Source: Limnochorda sp. L945t (GTDB lineage Bacteria; Bacillota; Limnochordia; Limnochordales; Geochordaceae). Taken from it: a stretch of 64,000 bases of DNA. The notes under the pieces are model-generated. The model worked only from the letters and a program-made list of their open reading frames with translations, made no database searches and was not told the DNA's origin. Location of the stretch: contig NZ_CP141615.1 of the NCBI RefSeq assembly GCF_035593305.1, positions 2,387,722-2,451,721 on the forward strand. Direction: 5' to 3'. The position numbers and the translations under genes were made by a program. Shown piece by piece: positions 50,289-58,359 of the stretch (position 1 is the stretch's first letter; each line of letters opens with the position of its first letter).

Positions 50289-50969
50289 CTACGGTTCGAT
50301 GAGGCCGGTGCGGATCGCGAACCGGACGAGCTGGACCCGGTCGCTGATGTTGAGCTTCTGCATGATGTTGGCCCGGTGCGTCTCCACCGTCTTGAGGCTG
50401 ATATGGAGCTGGTTGGCGATCTCCCGGTTCTTGTAGCCTTCCGCGATGAGGCGCACGATCTCCCGCTCCCGCTCCGTCAGGACGGGCTCCTCCTGGCCTT
50501 GCTCCAGCCGGTGCAGGTAGTCGCTCAAGACGACCTTGACGATGCTCGGATGCAGGTATGATTCGCCCCGCATGACCGCCCGGATGGCGCCCAGGAGCTC
50601 CTGGGCGGCGGCACGTTTGACCACGTACCCATGGACGCCCGCCCGGAGCACGTGGACGATGTAGTCCTCGGACTCGTGAATGGTGAGCGCCAGGATCTTG
50701 ACGTGAGGGAAGTCCCGCCGGATCTGCCGGATCGCCTCCAGCCCGGACAGCCCGGGCATGGAGATGTCCATCAACACGACATCCGGTTGCAGCTGCCGCG
50801 TCGCCGCGATGGCCTGCTCCCCGTCGGCCGCCTCTCCTACCACCTCGACGTCGGGGGCCGACTTCAGCACCATCACGATGCCCTCGCGAACCAGCGTGTG
50901 ATCGTCCGCCACCAGCACGCGGACCTTCCGGGCGTGGTCCCGGTCGGGCTCTTGTGGGTGCGAGACCAC
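50289..50969 (-). CDS. NarL/FixJ-type response regulator (orphan)
   Basis: A 226-residue receiver plus LuxR-type regulator: VRVLVADDHTLVREG, the phospho-Asp in VVLMDISMPGLSG, HGYVVKR, then LTEREREIVRLIAEGYKNREIA and the recognition helix LKTVETHRANIMQKL. There is no kinase next to it, so it is an orphan; the pair at 33701-36296 is separate. It is the last gene of the multihaem cytochrome operon and may regulate it. GTG 50969, preceded by GAGG, is chosen. Confidence 0.9.
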   Translation of the reverse strand: MVSHPQEPDRDHARKVRVLVADDHTLVREGIVMVLKSAPDVEVVGEAADGEQAIAATRQLQPDVVLMDISMPGLSGLEAIRQIRRDFPHVKILALTIHESEDYIVHVLRAGVHGYVVKRAAAQELLGAIRAVMRGESYLHPSIVKVVLSDYLHRLEQGQEEPVLTEREREIVRLIAEGYKNREIANQLHISLKTVETHRANIMQKLNISDRVQLVRFAIRTGLIEP

Positions 50970-50977
50970 GGCCTGCC

Positions 50978-51430
50978 TCAACGCCCTTCCTGTCCGTCCG
51001 GTGCCGCCTCGTAGCGAGAGGGGCACGTCACGAGCAACTGGGTAGCAGAGAGTTCGCCGCCGGGGGACAGGCGGCCCTCCACGATCACCTGCTGGCCTTC
51101 CTCGAGATTGTCCGGGCGAGCGCCGTGGTACGTCACGTGCAGAGACTGCGAGGCAGCGGCAGCAGCCTGCACCGCAGGCCCGCCGTCCCCAGGGGCTTGC
51201 TCGAGCTGGAAGCGCACCACCAGGCCGACCGGATCGACCTCAAGGGTGCCCTCTCGCACCTGTCCCCGGATGCGCACCGGGATAGGTTCGCCGCTCGACT
51301 GGACGGAAGCGATCGCCTCTCCTACCGAGAGGTAGTACGTGGCGGTCTGGCGAAAGCCGGTCACCATCAGGTAGAGGGTGGCGGCCAGCATGACCGCTGC
51401 GCCTACCCAGATTCGTGTGCGCCCCTTCAA
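50978..51430 (-). CDS. ccmE: CcmE-like haem chaperone with CXXXY motif
   Basis: A 150-residue membrane-anchored OB-fold protein of the CcmE family, which holds haem during cytochrome c maturation. Seen: an N-terminal helix (VGAAVMLAATLYLMVTGF), VRIRGQVREGTLEV, VTYHGARPDNLEEGQQVIVEG and the C-terminal haem-binding site. That site reads CPSRY (136-140), so the covalent His of HxxxY is replaced by Cys. CXXXY-type CcmE proteins are known from archaea and some bacteria as a System I variant. TTG 51430 is chosen over the longer open frame. It sits in the multihaem operon, where it is functionally expected. Confidence 0.85.
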   Translation of the reverse strand: MKGRTRIWVGAAVMLAATLYLMVTGFRQTATYYLSVGEAIASVQSSGEPIPVRIRGQVREGTLEVDPVGLVVRFQLEQAPGDGGPAVQAAAAASQSLHVTYHGARPDNLEEGQQVIVEGRLSPGGELSATQLLVTCPSRYEAAPDGQEGR

Positions 51431-51516
51431 AGCCTCTCGTCCCCTGTCTTTGCCGGAGTCGGAAGGGGCGAGGGGGGCCCACCTCGCCCGCGCTTTTTTC
51501 TCGCGATCCTGCGAGC

Positions 51517-51951
51517 TTATAACCCCTTGACGGAAATGCTGCCGGTCTTGGGGTCCAATTGATGGCAGTTCATGCACTGTCCCTGATAGTTGGAGATGAA
51601 GTGGTTCTCCGCCCCGCCCGTCAGATGGGCCTTGTGCATGACCTGGGCGAACGGATGCTTGCTGTCCGGCTTGTGGCAGGTCAGGCACTGCTTGGGCAGA
51701 TCCTTCATCATCCGCTCCGATACCTTGGGATGGGTACCGGCCTTGACCATGTTGGCGATTTCCGTCGGCAGGGAATAGTCTTTGTCGGGACTCACCTTAC
51801 GATGGCAATCCGTGCAGCCGTTGGGATGGGTATCCTCCGCCGTGATCCCCGGGATCGCCGGCACCTTCGGCTGCTCTGCCGCCATGGCGGCGACCACCGA
51901 GGTGAGCAACACCCCGATGACGATCACCGCCAACACCGCGCGGCTGCGCAT
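51517..51951 (-). CDS. Triheme cytochrome c
   Basis: A 144-residue exported protein with a signal peptide (1-24, MAA cleavage region) and three CxxCH haem-binding motifs: CTDCH (46-50), CLTCH (89-93) and CMNCH (126-130). Extra His residues (THP, KHP, MHKAH, ENH) could give bis-His ligation. The layout resembles the small triheme subunit of periplasmic nitrate reductases (NapB) only in haem number and His-rich spacing, so it is called by haem content. GGGGGGAGGTGT precedes the ATG. Confidence 0.85.
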   Translation of the reverse strand: MRSRAVLAVIVIGVLLTSVVAAMAAEQPKVPAIPGITAEDTHPNGCTDCHRKVSPDKDYSLPTEIANMVKAGTHPKVSERMMKDLPKQCLTCHKPDSKHPFAQVMHKAHLTGGAENHFISNYQGQCMNCHQLDPKTGSISVKGL

Positions 51952-52046
51952 GGTACACCTCCCCCCACGCACCATCCATCCAGGGGTTTCATGGGCCCCC
52001 TCCCCTTCCGGCCGTTGGTCGTCCTCGCGACTTGCGAGCGCGGGCT

Positions 52047-52880
52047 TCACCGGCGCGCCCGGCTTCTCTCCAAGGGCGCTACCGTAGCTCCGTCGACGGA
52101 GCCTCCTTCCCCGTCGACCGAGATGCCAGGCTCCAGGCGCTCGATCGCCGGGGTCTCGATGGCGGTACCCGCGAAGCTGCGGAGCTCCAGGGGGTGCTCC
52201 TCCTCCATCCGCCACATCGGCAACCGCCCCGTGAAGATGACCGGATCCATGGGGAAGACCTCCCGCCGCAGGTGGGCGTTGTACATGTGCCAGATGAGGA
52301 TGGCGAGCACGGCCAGCACCGCCTCGCCGCCGTGCGCCGCCCGTGCCGCAGGTACGGCGACCCCCGGCAGATACCGGGTGGTGATCTCGGGATACATGAG
52401 CATGAGGCCGGTGAGCCCCATCACCACCGTACCCCAGACCACCGCCCAGTACTCGAACTTCTCCTTGTAGGAATACCGCCCGAAAGCCGGCGGCTTCTGC
52501 TCGAGTCCCATGAAGTAGCGGAGCATGTGTAAGAGGTCCCTGAGGTCCTGGACACGGGGCCACATCTCCGTCCGCGGGCCGTACCGGAGCGCTCGGATGC
52601 TGACGGAGAAGAGGTGCACCACCCCCAGTCCCATGAGCACGAACCCGAGGACGTGATGCACCGCCCGCACCCGCTCGATCCCCCCGGCCGCGCCGATGAA
52701 CCACCGGGAGAGCCCGAGCGACGCGTATTTCTGCGCCAGCCCCGTCAAGGCGAGGCCCGTGAAGCTCACCATGAGCACCGCGTGCTCCAGCACCTGCCAC
52801 GGCGTGAAGCGCCGGTACCACTCCTCGGCCCGCGTACCCTGCGCCCGAGCCTCGCGGCTTTGCCGTGCCACCGTCGTCAC
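52047..52880 (-). CDS. Cytochrome b/b6-type membrane subunit
   Basis: A 277-residue protein with about four membrane helices and paired His residues (His33, His75 and His76, His89, His183, His198) able to bind two b haems. It resembles the gamma subunits of formate dehydrogenase or related quinol-interacting cytochromes b (WQVLEHAVLM, AVHHVLGFVLMGLGVVH, AILIWHMYNAHLRR). It probably links the quinone pool to the multihaem cytochromes c encoded beside it. It lies five bases downstream of the heptahaem gene. Confidence 0.85.
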   Translation of the reverse strand: MTTVARQSREARAQGTRAEEWYRRFTPWQVLEHAVLMVSFTGLALTGLAQKYASLGLSRWFIGAAGGIERVRAVHHVLGFVLMGLGVVHLFSVSIRALRYGPRTEMWPRVQDLRDLLHMLRYFMGLEQKPPAFGRYSYKEKFEYWAVVWGTVVMGLTGLMLMYPEITTRYLPGVAVPAARAAHGGEAVLAVLAILIWHMYNAHLRREVFPMDPVIFTGRLPMWRMEEEHPLELRSFAGTAIETPAIERLEPGISVDGEGGSVDGATVAPLERSRARR

Positions 52881-52884
52881 CGTC

Positions 52885-53826
52885 TCATCGCCCGCCCCTT
52901 CCCTGGGCCCGTCCTCGCGCCAGCTCCAGGCCGATGTAGCCGAAGAACCCGGCCACCGCCACTCCCGTCACGATCCGGTAGAACCAGGCGATGGCCCGCA
53001 CGAGCGGGTGCGACTCCGGCGACCGGTGCATAGTCCAGGCCGCCGCGAACGCTTCAGTGGCCTGCGGGTGGCACTTGCGGCAAGTGGCGACCAGGTTGGT
53101 CACGTAGACCGACGAGTGAGGGTCGTCGGCGGGTAAGATCCGATGGGCCCCGTGGCAGTCGGAACAGACCGCGACGGGGATGGAGGCGGCTTTCTCCTCC
53201 TCGAGCAGCGAGGCCGTCAAACCGTGGAACTCTGCGAGATAGCTGGACACCGTCCCCGTCATCACGCCGTGCTTTCGCATCAGCTCGTCGCTGCCGTGGC
53301 ATCGAGCACAGGTGTCCACGATCCCGGCCCGGAACTGGGCGTTCGCGACCGGCGCGATGGCGTGGGCGTCCCCGTGGCACGTCGTGCACGACGGCACGTA
53401 CGGGTCTCCACGGGTGAGAGCTCTCCCGTGAGCCCCGAGGTCGAAATCCTCTCCCTCGGAATGACACCAGGCACACGTCTGCTGCTGTTCGAGGCGCCAC
53501 ACCGGCAGGCTCTTGGAAGGAGCCGGATGCGGGTACTCTCCCGCGTCGGCATGACAGGCGTCGCACTCCAGGCCGGCCCGCCCGTGCACCGAGGATGCGA
53601 AGGTCTTCGGGTCCACGTGCACGTCGAGCTCCTGCCCGTCGGCGAAAACGGCCGTCATGCCCTCGCTCTCGTGACAGCTCAGGCACTCCTGGGAACTCTC
53701 GCCCAGGGCTCCGCCCGCTCCCGGGTCTGCCGCTGCCGCCGGCGCGGCGAGCAGCAAGGCGGTCACGAGAGCCCCGAGCACCGTCGAGACCGCGCGCGCC
53801 AACCCCGTGACCGTGCGCTCCATCAC
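52885..53826 (-). CDS. Heptaheme cytochrome c with C-terminal membrane anchor
   Basis: A 313-residue exported cytochrome. A signal peptide (1-33) is followed by seven CxxCH motifs at 48-52, 88-92, 118-122, 147-151, 173-177, 221-225 and 249-253, and a C-terminal helix (284-302, FYRIVTGVAVAGFFGYIGL) anchors it outside the membrane. No nitrite-reductase CxxCK haem is seen. It probably conducts electrons between quinol-linked cytochrome b and an unidentified acceptor. It is the first gene of the operon, downstream of a CRP/FNR-type box. Confidence 0.9.
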   Translation of the reverse strand: MMERTVTGLARAVSTVLGALVTALLLAAPAAAADPGAGGALGESSQECLSCHESEGMTAVFADGQELDVHVDPKTFASSVHGRAGLECDACHADAGEYPHPAPSKSLPVWRLEQQQTCAWCHSEGEDFDLGAHGRALTRGDPYVPSCTTCHGDAHAIAPVANAQFRAGIVDTCARCHGSDELMRKHGVMTGTVSSYLAEFHGLTASLLEEEKAASIPVAVCSDCHGAHRILPADDPHSSVYVTNLVATCRKCHPQATEAFAAAWTMHRSPESHPLVRAIAWFYRIVTGVAVAGFFGYIGLELARGRAQGRGGR

Positions 53827-53963
53827 TATTCGTCGCGCCCCCCGTGCCGGTAGCCGGAGCTACCAGGGTGGAGTCTAGCGGTCCCGTCCGGAGCTGGCCA
53901 TCCGGTCGTCCACGCAGCCCTTTGCCATCACGACCCGACCCGCTCCGCGGTTTTTCCGCTCTC

Positions 53964-54007
53964 ATTGTAAAGCCGTGCTATATCGCCGCTGGAGTGACGA
54001 ATGTCAC
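53964..54007 (-). promoter_or_regulatory. CRP/FNR-type box and -10 of the multihaem cytochrome operon
   Basis: GTGAC (53994-53998), four bases, GTCAC (54003-54007) is a perfect palindrome of the CRP/FNR half-site type. On the minus strand a TACAAT (53964-53969) follows, with no -35 hexamer. The palindrome centre is about 42-44 bases upstream of the predicted start, the class II activator position. The rest of the 308-base gap holds the feo promoter and no gene. Confidence 0.6.
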
Positions 54008-54030
54008 GAGGCCCGCCGACCATCGTACCC

Positions 54031-54059
54031 TTGACGTTCTGGGACGAGGGAGGTAGCCT
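54031..54059 (+). promoter_or_regulatory. Predicted promoter of the feoABC operon
   Basis: TTGACG (54031-54036), a 17-base spacer and TAGCCT (54054-54059). It is followed by TGAGA...TCTCA (54066-54086), a candidate iron-repressor palindrome spanning the expected transcription start. Confidence 0.45.
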
Positions 54060-54134
54060 TGGGCTGAGAGCGATTTTCAGTCTCACGCGGGCGTTAGTGC
54101 GAATAACTCCTCATTAGAGGCTGAGAGAGGTTCG

Positions 54135-54404
54135 ATGAACCCACGCATGCTGCGAGATACTGCCGCTCCGGCCCGCCAGCCCTTGCCGCTGGCAGACCTC
54201 GGACCCGGGGCAACGGGCACCCTGGAGCACATCGAGGCGGGATGCGGCCTGACGCGGCGCCTTGCCGCTCTGGGGTTGACCCCCGGCGTCCGCCTGACGG
54301 TGGTGGCACATTTCGGGGGACCCTCCATCGTCTCCGTGCGGGGCATGCGCCTGGCTCTCGGCCACCAGATGGCCCGGCGCATCTGGGTGGTGCCGGACAG
54401 GTGA
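54135..54404 (+). CDS. feoA: Ferrous iron transport protein A
   Basis: An 89-residue SH3-like cytoplasmic protein required for FeoB function. PLADLGPGATGTLEHIEAGCGLTRRLAALGLTPGVRLTVV is the full FeoA pattern, with a DNQ-free C-terminal LGHQMARRIWV. The ATG follows GAGAGG. Its stop overlaps feoB in a GTGA junction, so the two are coupled. Confidence 0.92.
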   Translation: MNPRMLRDTAAPARQPLPLADLGPGATGTLEHIEAGCGLTRRLAALGLTPGVRLTVVAHFGGPSIVSVRGMRLALGHQMARRIWVVPDR

Positions 54405-56467
54405 AGAGCTGCTGCACCCAAGCAGGGCCCGGGATCGTCGACACCCCCGCCCGCCCTTTTCGGATCGCGCTGGTGGGCAACCCCAACGTCGGCAAGAGCA
54501 GCCTGTTCAACCTGCTCACCGGCATGCACCAGCACGTGGGCAACTGGCCCGGCAAGACCGTCGAGCGGCGGGACGGGCTCGTCATGGTCGACGGCCGAAG
54601 CGCCGTCGTCACCGACCTGCCCGGAGTCTACTCCCTGACGCCCTACACCCTGGAGGAGTCGGTCGCGCGGGCTTTCCTGCTCCGAGAGGTGCCGGATCTG
54701 ATCATCGATGCCGTCGACAGCACTCACCTCGAGCGCAACCTCTACCTCACCCTCGAGCTCCTGGAGCTGGGTCTGCCCGTGGTGATCGCGCTGACCATGT
54801 CCGACGTGGCCCGGCACGCCGGGGTCCGGGTCGATGCCGGGGCCATGGAGCGGTTGCTCGGAGTGCCGGTCGTGCCCATCGCGGTCCCGACCGGGGAAGG
54901 CATCGCGACCCTCCTCGACTGGATCGCCCGGGCGGCCCGGGGTGAGGTGGCCGCTCCCCCTCCGGGTAGCGTACGGTACTCGCCCGAGCTGGAAGCGGCG
55001 ATCGAAGAGGTCGAGGGCCGGATGCCCGCCGGCGAGGGGAGACCCCGGCGATGGCTTGCTCTCAAGGTGCTGGAGGAGGACCCGGAGATCCGCGAGGGGT
55101 GGTTGCCGCAACGGTCAGGGCCATGGGACGAGGGGCTCCCGGCGCTACCGGGAGGAGCGCTGGCGGTGGCCGACGCCCGTTATCTCTGGATCCAGCAGCA
55201 CCTTCCTCGGCTTCTCTCTCGAGGCCGCGCCAGGTCGGCCCCCGATCCGTCGGCGGTGGCAGACCGCATCGATCGGTGGGTAACCCACCGGGTGCTCGGC
55301 CTTCCGATCACGCTCGGCCTTCTCGCTCTTTCCATCTGGGGAGCTTTCCGGGTCGCAACCCCGCTCCAGGAGTGGATCGAGGCCGGTTTTGCATGGCTCG
55401 GCGCGGAGCTTGCCGGGGCGGCGGGCTTGCTGGGAGCGCCGGCGTGGGTGACCCCTCTCGTCACCAACGGGATCGTGGGCGGGCTCGCCACGGTGGCGGC
55501 CTTTGCTCCCCTGGTCGCCGTCTTCTTCCTCTTTTCCGGCCTCCTCGAAGACTCCGGGTATCTGGCCCGGGCGGCCTTCGTCCTCGACCGGCTGCTGGGA
55601 CGCTTTGGGCTGCAGGGGCGTGCCGGGATCGGGCTCTTGATCGGCTACGGGTGCAACGTGCCATCGGTCATGGCGGCACGCACCGCGTCGTCGCAGCGGG
55701 TGCGCCTCTTGAGCATCCTCGTCGCGCCGCTCGTCATCTGCTCGGCGCGCCTGGTCGTCATCAGCTTCATCGCTTCGGCCTTCTTCCCGGGAGGCAGGGC
55801 GGCCTGGGTCGTCGTGGGCATCTACGGCCTGGGAGCAGCTCTCGTCGTGCTGGCGGCCCGTATTTTACACGGTAGCGTGCTGCGCGGCGAAGAGGAGCCA
55901 TTTTTCATCGAGCTTCCTCCCTACCGGCTGCCCCGCGTGCGCAACGTGGCTCTGTACGCGTGGCAACAGAGCGTTCACTTCCTGAGCCGTGCCTTGACCA
56001 TCATCGCCCCGATGACGCTGGTCGTCTGGGCGCTTTCGTATTTCCCGTCAGGCTCCGTGGAGACCAGCGTCCTGGGACGGCTGGGTCAGTGGCTGGCTCC
56101 GGCCGGGCGCCAGCTGGGGCTCGACTGGCAGATGGTGGTGGCTCTCTTCACCGGCTTTCTCGCCAAGGAAGGGACGCTCTCGAGCCTGTCGGTCCTCTAC
56201 GCCCATGACGGCGCCCCGACGGGCCTGGCGACCGCCTTGCGGGCGGCGATGAGCATCCCGCAGGCGCTTTCGTTCCTGCTCTTCTTCGCCTTCTACACCC
56301 CGTGCCTCGCCACCACCACGACCATCTACCAGGAGACTCGCTCGGTGCGCTGGACGGCGGTCGCGATGTTATATCCTCTGGCTCTTGCCGCTCTGCTCGC
56401 AGGCGCCGCCTATCGCATCGCGTCGATTCCCGGGGTCCGCGCGCTGCTCGCGGCGAGGGTGGGGTGA
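54401..56467 (+). CDS. feoB: Ferrous iron transporter B
   Basis: A 688-residue Fe(II) transporter with an N-terminal G domain and C-terminal membrane domain. G1 is GNPNVGKSS (27-35), G3 is DLPG (72-75), and the G4 base-recognition motif reads TMSD (132-135) where NxxD is usual. The gate helices carry GYGCNVPSVMAART and CSARLVVISFI, and the second half has FLAKEGTLSSL and FYTPCLATTTTIYQE. It imports ferrous iron, so the neighbourhood is adapted to low-oxygen growth. GTG 54401 overlaps feoA. Confidence 0.95.
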   Translation: MKSCCTQAGPGIVDTPARPFRIALVGNPNVGKSSLFNLLTGMHQHVGNWPGKTVERRDGLVMVDGRSAVVTDLPGVYSLTPYTLEESVARAFLLREVPDLIIDAVDSTHLERNLYLTLELLELGLPVVIALTMSDVARHAGVRVDAGAMERLLGVPVVPIAVPTGEGIATLLDWIARAARGEVAAPPPGSVRYSPELEAAIEEVEGRMPAGEGRPRRWLALKVLEEDPEIREGWLPQRSGPWDEGLPALPGGALAVADARYLWIQQHLPRLLSRGRARSAPDPSAVADRIDRWVTHRVLGLPITLGLLALSIWGAFRVATPLQEWIEAGFAWLGAELAGAAGLLGAPAWVTPLVTNGIVGGLATVAAFAPLVAVFFLFSGLLEDSGYLARAAFVLDRLLGRFGLQGRAGIGLLIGYGCNVPSVMAARTASSQRVRLLSILVAPLVICSARLVVISFIASAFFPGGRAAWVVVGIYGLGAALVVLAARILHGSVLRGEEEPFFIELPPYRLPRVRNVALYAWQQSVHFLSRALTIIAPMTLVVWALSYFPSGSVETSVLGRLGQWLAPAGRQLGLDWQMVVALFTGFLAKEGTLSSLSVLYAHDGAPTGLATALRAAMSIPQALSFLLFFAFYTPCLATTTTIYQETRSVRWTAVAMLYPLALAALLAGAAYRIASIPGVRALLAARVG

Positions 56468-56477
56468 GCACCCCGCG

Positions 56478-56858
56478 ATGGGCCCCCTGTTGCATCTCCT
56501 CCGGCTGGCTTCACGGGAAGCAAGGCCCCTCACCCTTCGGGAGATGGCCGGGCGGCTCTCCGTGAGCCCCGAAAGTCTCGTGCCCATGCTGCGCCATCTC
56601 GAGCGGGCGGGGGCCCTGCAGGCAATCTCATACGGCGGTGGCCGGGATCAGGCTGCCGACCCGTGCCGGGGTTGCCCCCTCTCGAGCCGTGCCCTGTGCC
56701 CCGCACGGGAAGTTTGCGCACCGGCTGCGGCGCCGGCCGGCCCCACCCTTACCGCCTGGATCGTCACCGCCCGCGGTCGGGAGCTCGCCCGCCGCCTGGA
56801 GCCGGACGCGCCGGGAGGGCCTGCGGCGGCACCGGCACGACCCGCGTCCGCTCGATGA
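56478..56858 (+). CDS. feoC: FeoC-like winged-helix protein with four-Cys cluster motif
   Basis: A 126-residue protein with an N-terminal winged helix (LLHLLRLASREARPLTLREMAGRLSVSPESLVPML) and a loop with four Cys spaced C-x2-C-x7-C-x5-C, typical of the iron-sulfur wing of FeoC although the spacing differs from the classical one. FeoC tunes FeoB and may sense iron or oxygen. The C-terminus is Pro/Ala-rich. It follows feoB by ten bases, and its last 95 bases are antisense to the solute-binding protein. Confidence 0.8.
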   Translation: MGPLLHLLRLASREARPLTLREMAGRLSVSPESLVPMLRHLERAGALQAISYGGGRDQAADPCRGCPLSSRALCPAREVCAPAAAPAGPTLTAWIVTARGRELARRLEPDAPGGPAAAPARPASAR

Positions 56859-58353
56859 ACTCGACGAGAGACTCCTCCCCGGCGGCCAGCTTGCGCACTC
56901 TCTCCGCCACCACCTGGAGTTCCTGCATCCGGTCGGTCCACTCCTGAGCCCCCATGCCCGGCGGTTCGACCTGCCCCATCGCTTGCTGGCCCTTGCGTTC
57001 CACGGGGGACGGGGTCGTCAGGATGGTGCGAGTGCCGGGCGGGAAGGCCGTTGAGGCCCACCAGGGGGGTGGCGGCGGTTGTTCGTCCCCGCCGGCGCGC
57101 TCGGGGGGTGCTTGCCGGGCGACCTGTTCAGGATCCCCACCGGCCCGCCAGACCGGGACGACCCCCTCGTGGCCCGCGATGGCCTGCGAGGTCCACCTCG
57201 CCAGGTGCACCGCCAGCTCGAAGGCGAGTTGTACCCGCGGGCTGTCCGACTGCGGGCCGGCCAGGACCGCGTAGCTGCTTGCCGCGAGCAGGGGCCCCGG
57301 CAGCCGGATCCGGCCCTCCTTGCCCCCGTCGTCCTCGCCGGGCGCCGGGGTGAAGGTCCCTCCCTGGCCGCTCCCGCCCTGGGGCCACCAGCCGAGGCGA
57401 TACAGCAGCCGGCCGCTGACCGGGCCGGCCGTCCCGGCCGTGCCGTCGAAGAGCGCTTCCAGCAAGCTCCGGTCGCCGCGCCGCCGGGGAAGCCCGTCCT
57501 GCGTCGCGTTCCGCCCTCCTGCCGCCTCCTGCAGCCATCGCGCCGCCGCTTGCAGCCGAGCTTCCTGCCACACCGCGGCAGGCGGCGCCACAGCCTTCTC
57601 CCCCGCCCGGGTTGCGAGGGGCGTGCTGCCCGCCTGCCGACCGGGCAGGGTGAGGGCCAGGTAGCGCCATGTCAACGGACTGCCGATATCCGTCGAGATA
57701 CCCCCTACGTCCCGGTCGGTGCGGCGAATCCACCCCATCCACTCCATCCACCTGGGGATCCCCCACAGGTGGCCTTGCGACGACGCCAGGCGCAGGGCGC
57801 CGGGGAGCACGGCCTCCTCAGGGGAGCGTTTGAGCTGGCGGCGCCAGTACTGCTGCCAGTAGAGTTCGAGCGGGACGTGGCGCGCCGGGTCGAAGTGGAA
57901 GGTGGCATCGGGAGTGCCCAGGACATCAGGGAGAGGCCCCCCCTGCGCCGCCTTCGTCATTGCCTCGTCCCACTCATTCCAGCCGAGCACCCGGATCTCG
58001 ACCTCGACGCCAGGATAGCGCCGGCGGAAGGCGGCGACGCCCTGCTCGAGCACCTGCGCCCATCCCCCCGAGCGCTTCAGGGTGGGCTGCTCCACGTCCC
58101 ACAGCACGAGGCGCACGGGTGTGCCGGGTCTTACCCGTATCCCCGGCCTCAGCTCCTTGTCGCCCACGCGGACCCGGGGGCCCCACCACGGCCACGACGG
58201 CAGGGAAAGAGAGAAGCCGAGCACGGGTTGCTCTCCCCGTTCCGCCCGGCGCACTCCCCACGGGCCGGCCACCAACAGGAGGGCGGCGACCAGCACGGCC
58301 ACACCTGCCGCCCGTGCCCGCCCCGGCATGAACGACCGCATCACAGGCCGCAC
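56764..58353 (-). CDS. Extracellular solute-binding protein (family 1-like)
   Basis: A 529-residue exported protein with an N-terminal hydrophobic segment (AGVAVLVAALLLVAGPW) and features of ABC-transporter family 1 binding proteins: VRLVLWDVEQPTLKRSGGWAQVLEQGVAAFRRRYPGVEVEI, LPDVLGTPDA, and a later ARWTSQAIAGHEGVVPVWRA. Long Pro/Gly-rich inserts separate the lobes. No permease or ATPase gene accompanies it. No lipobox Cys is seen. GTG 58353 has GGAGG nine bases upstream, inside the upstream stop region. Confidence 0.78.
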   Translation of the reverse strand: MRPVMRSFMPGRARAAGVAVLVAALLLVAGPWGVRRAERGEQPVLGFSLSLPSWPWWGPRVRVGDKELRPGIRVRPGTPVRLVLWDVEQPTLKRSGGWAQVLEQGVAAFRRRYPGVEVEIRVLGWNEWDEAMTKAAQGGPLPDVLGTPDATFHFDPARHVPLELYWQQYWRRQLKRSPEEAVLPGALRLASSQGHLWGIPRWMEWMGWIRRTDRDVGGISTDIGSPLTWRYLALTLPGRQAGSTPLATRAGEKAVAPPAAVWQEARLQAAARWLQEAAGGRNATQDGLPRRRGDRSLLEALFDGTAGTAGPVSGRLLYRLGWWPQGGSGQGGTFTPAPGEDDGGKEGRIRLPGPLLAASSYAVLAGPQSDSPRVQLAFELAVHLARWTSQAIAGHEGVVPVWRAGGDPEQVARQAPPERAGGDEQPPPPPWWASTAFPPGTRTILTTPSPVERKGQQAMGQVEPPGMGAQEWTDRMQELQVVAERVRKLAAGEESLVEFIERTRVVPVPPQALPARPAPGGGRAPDRGR

Positions 58354-58359
58354 CGACCG

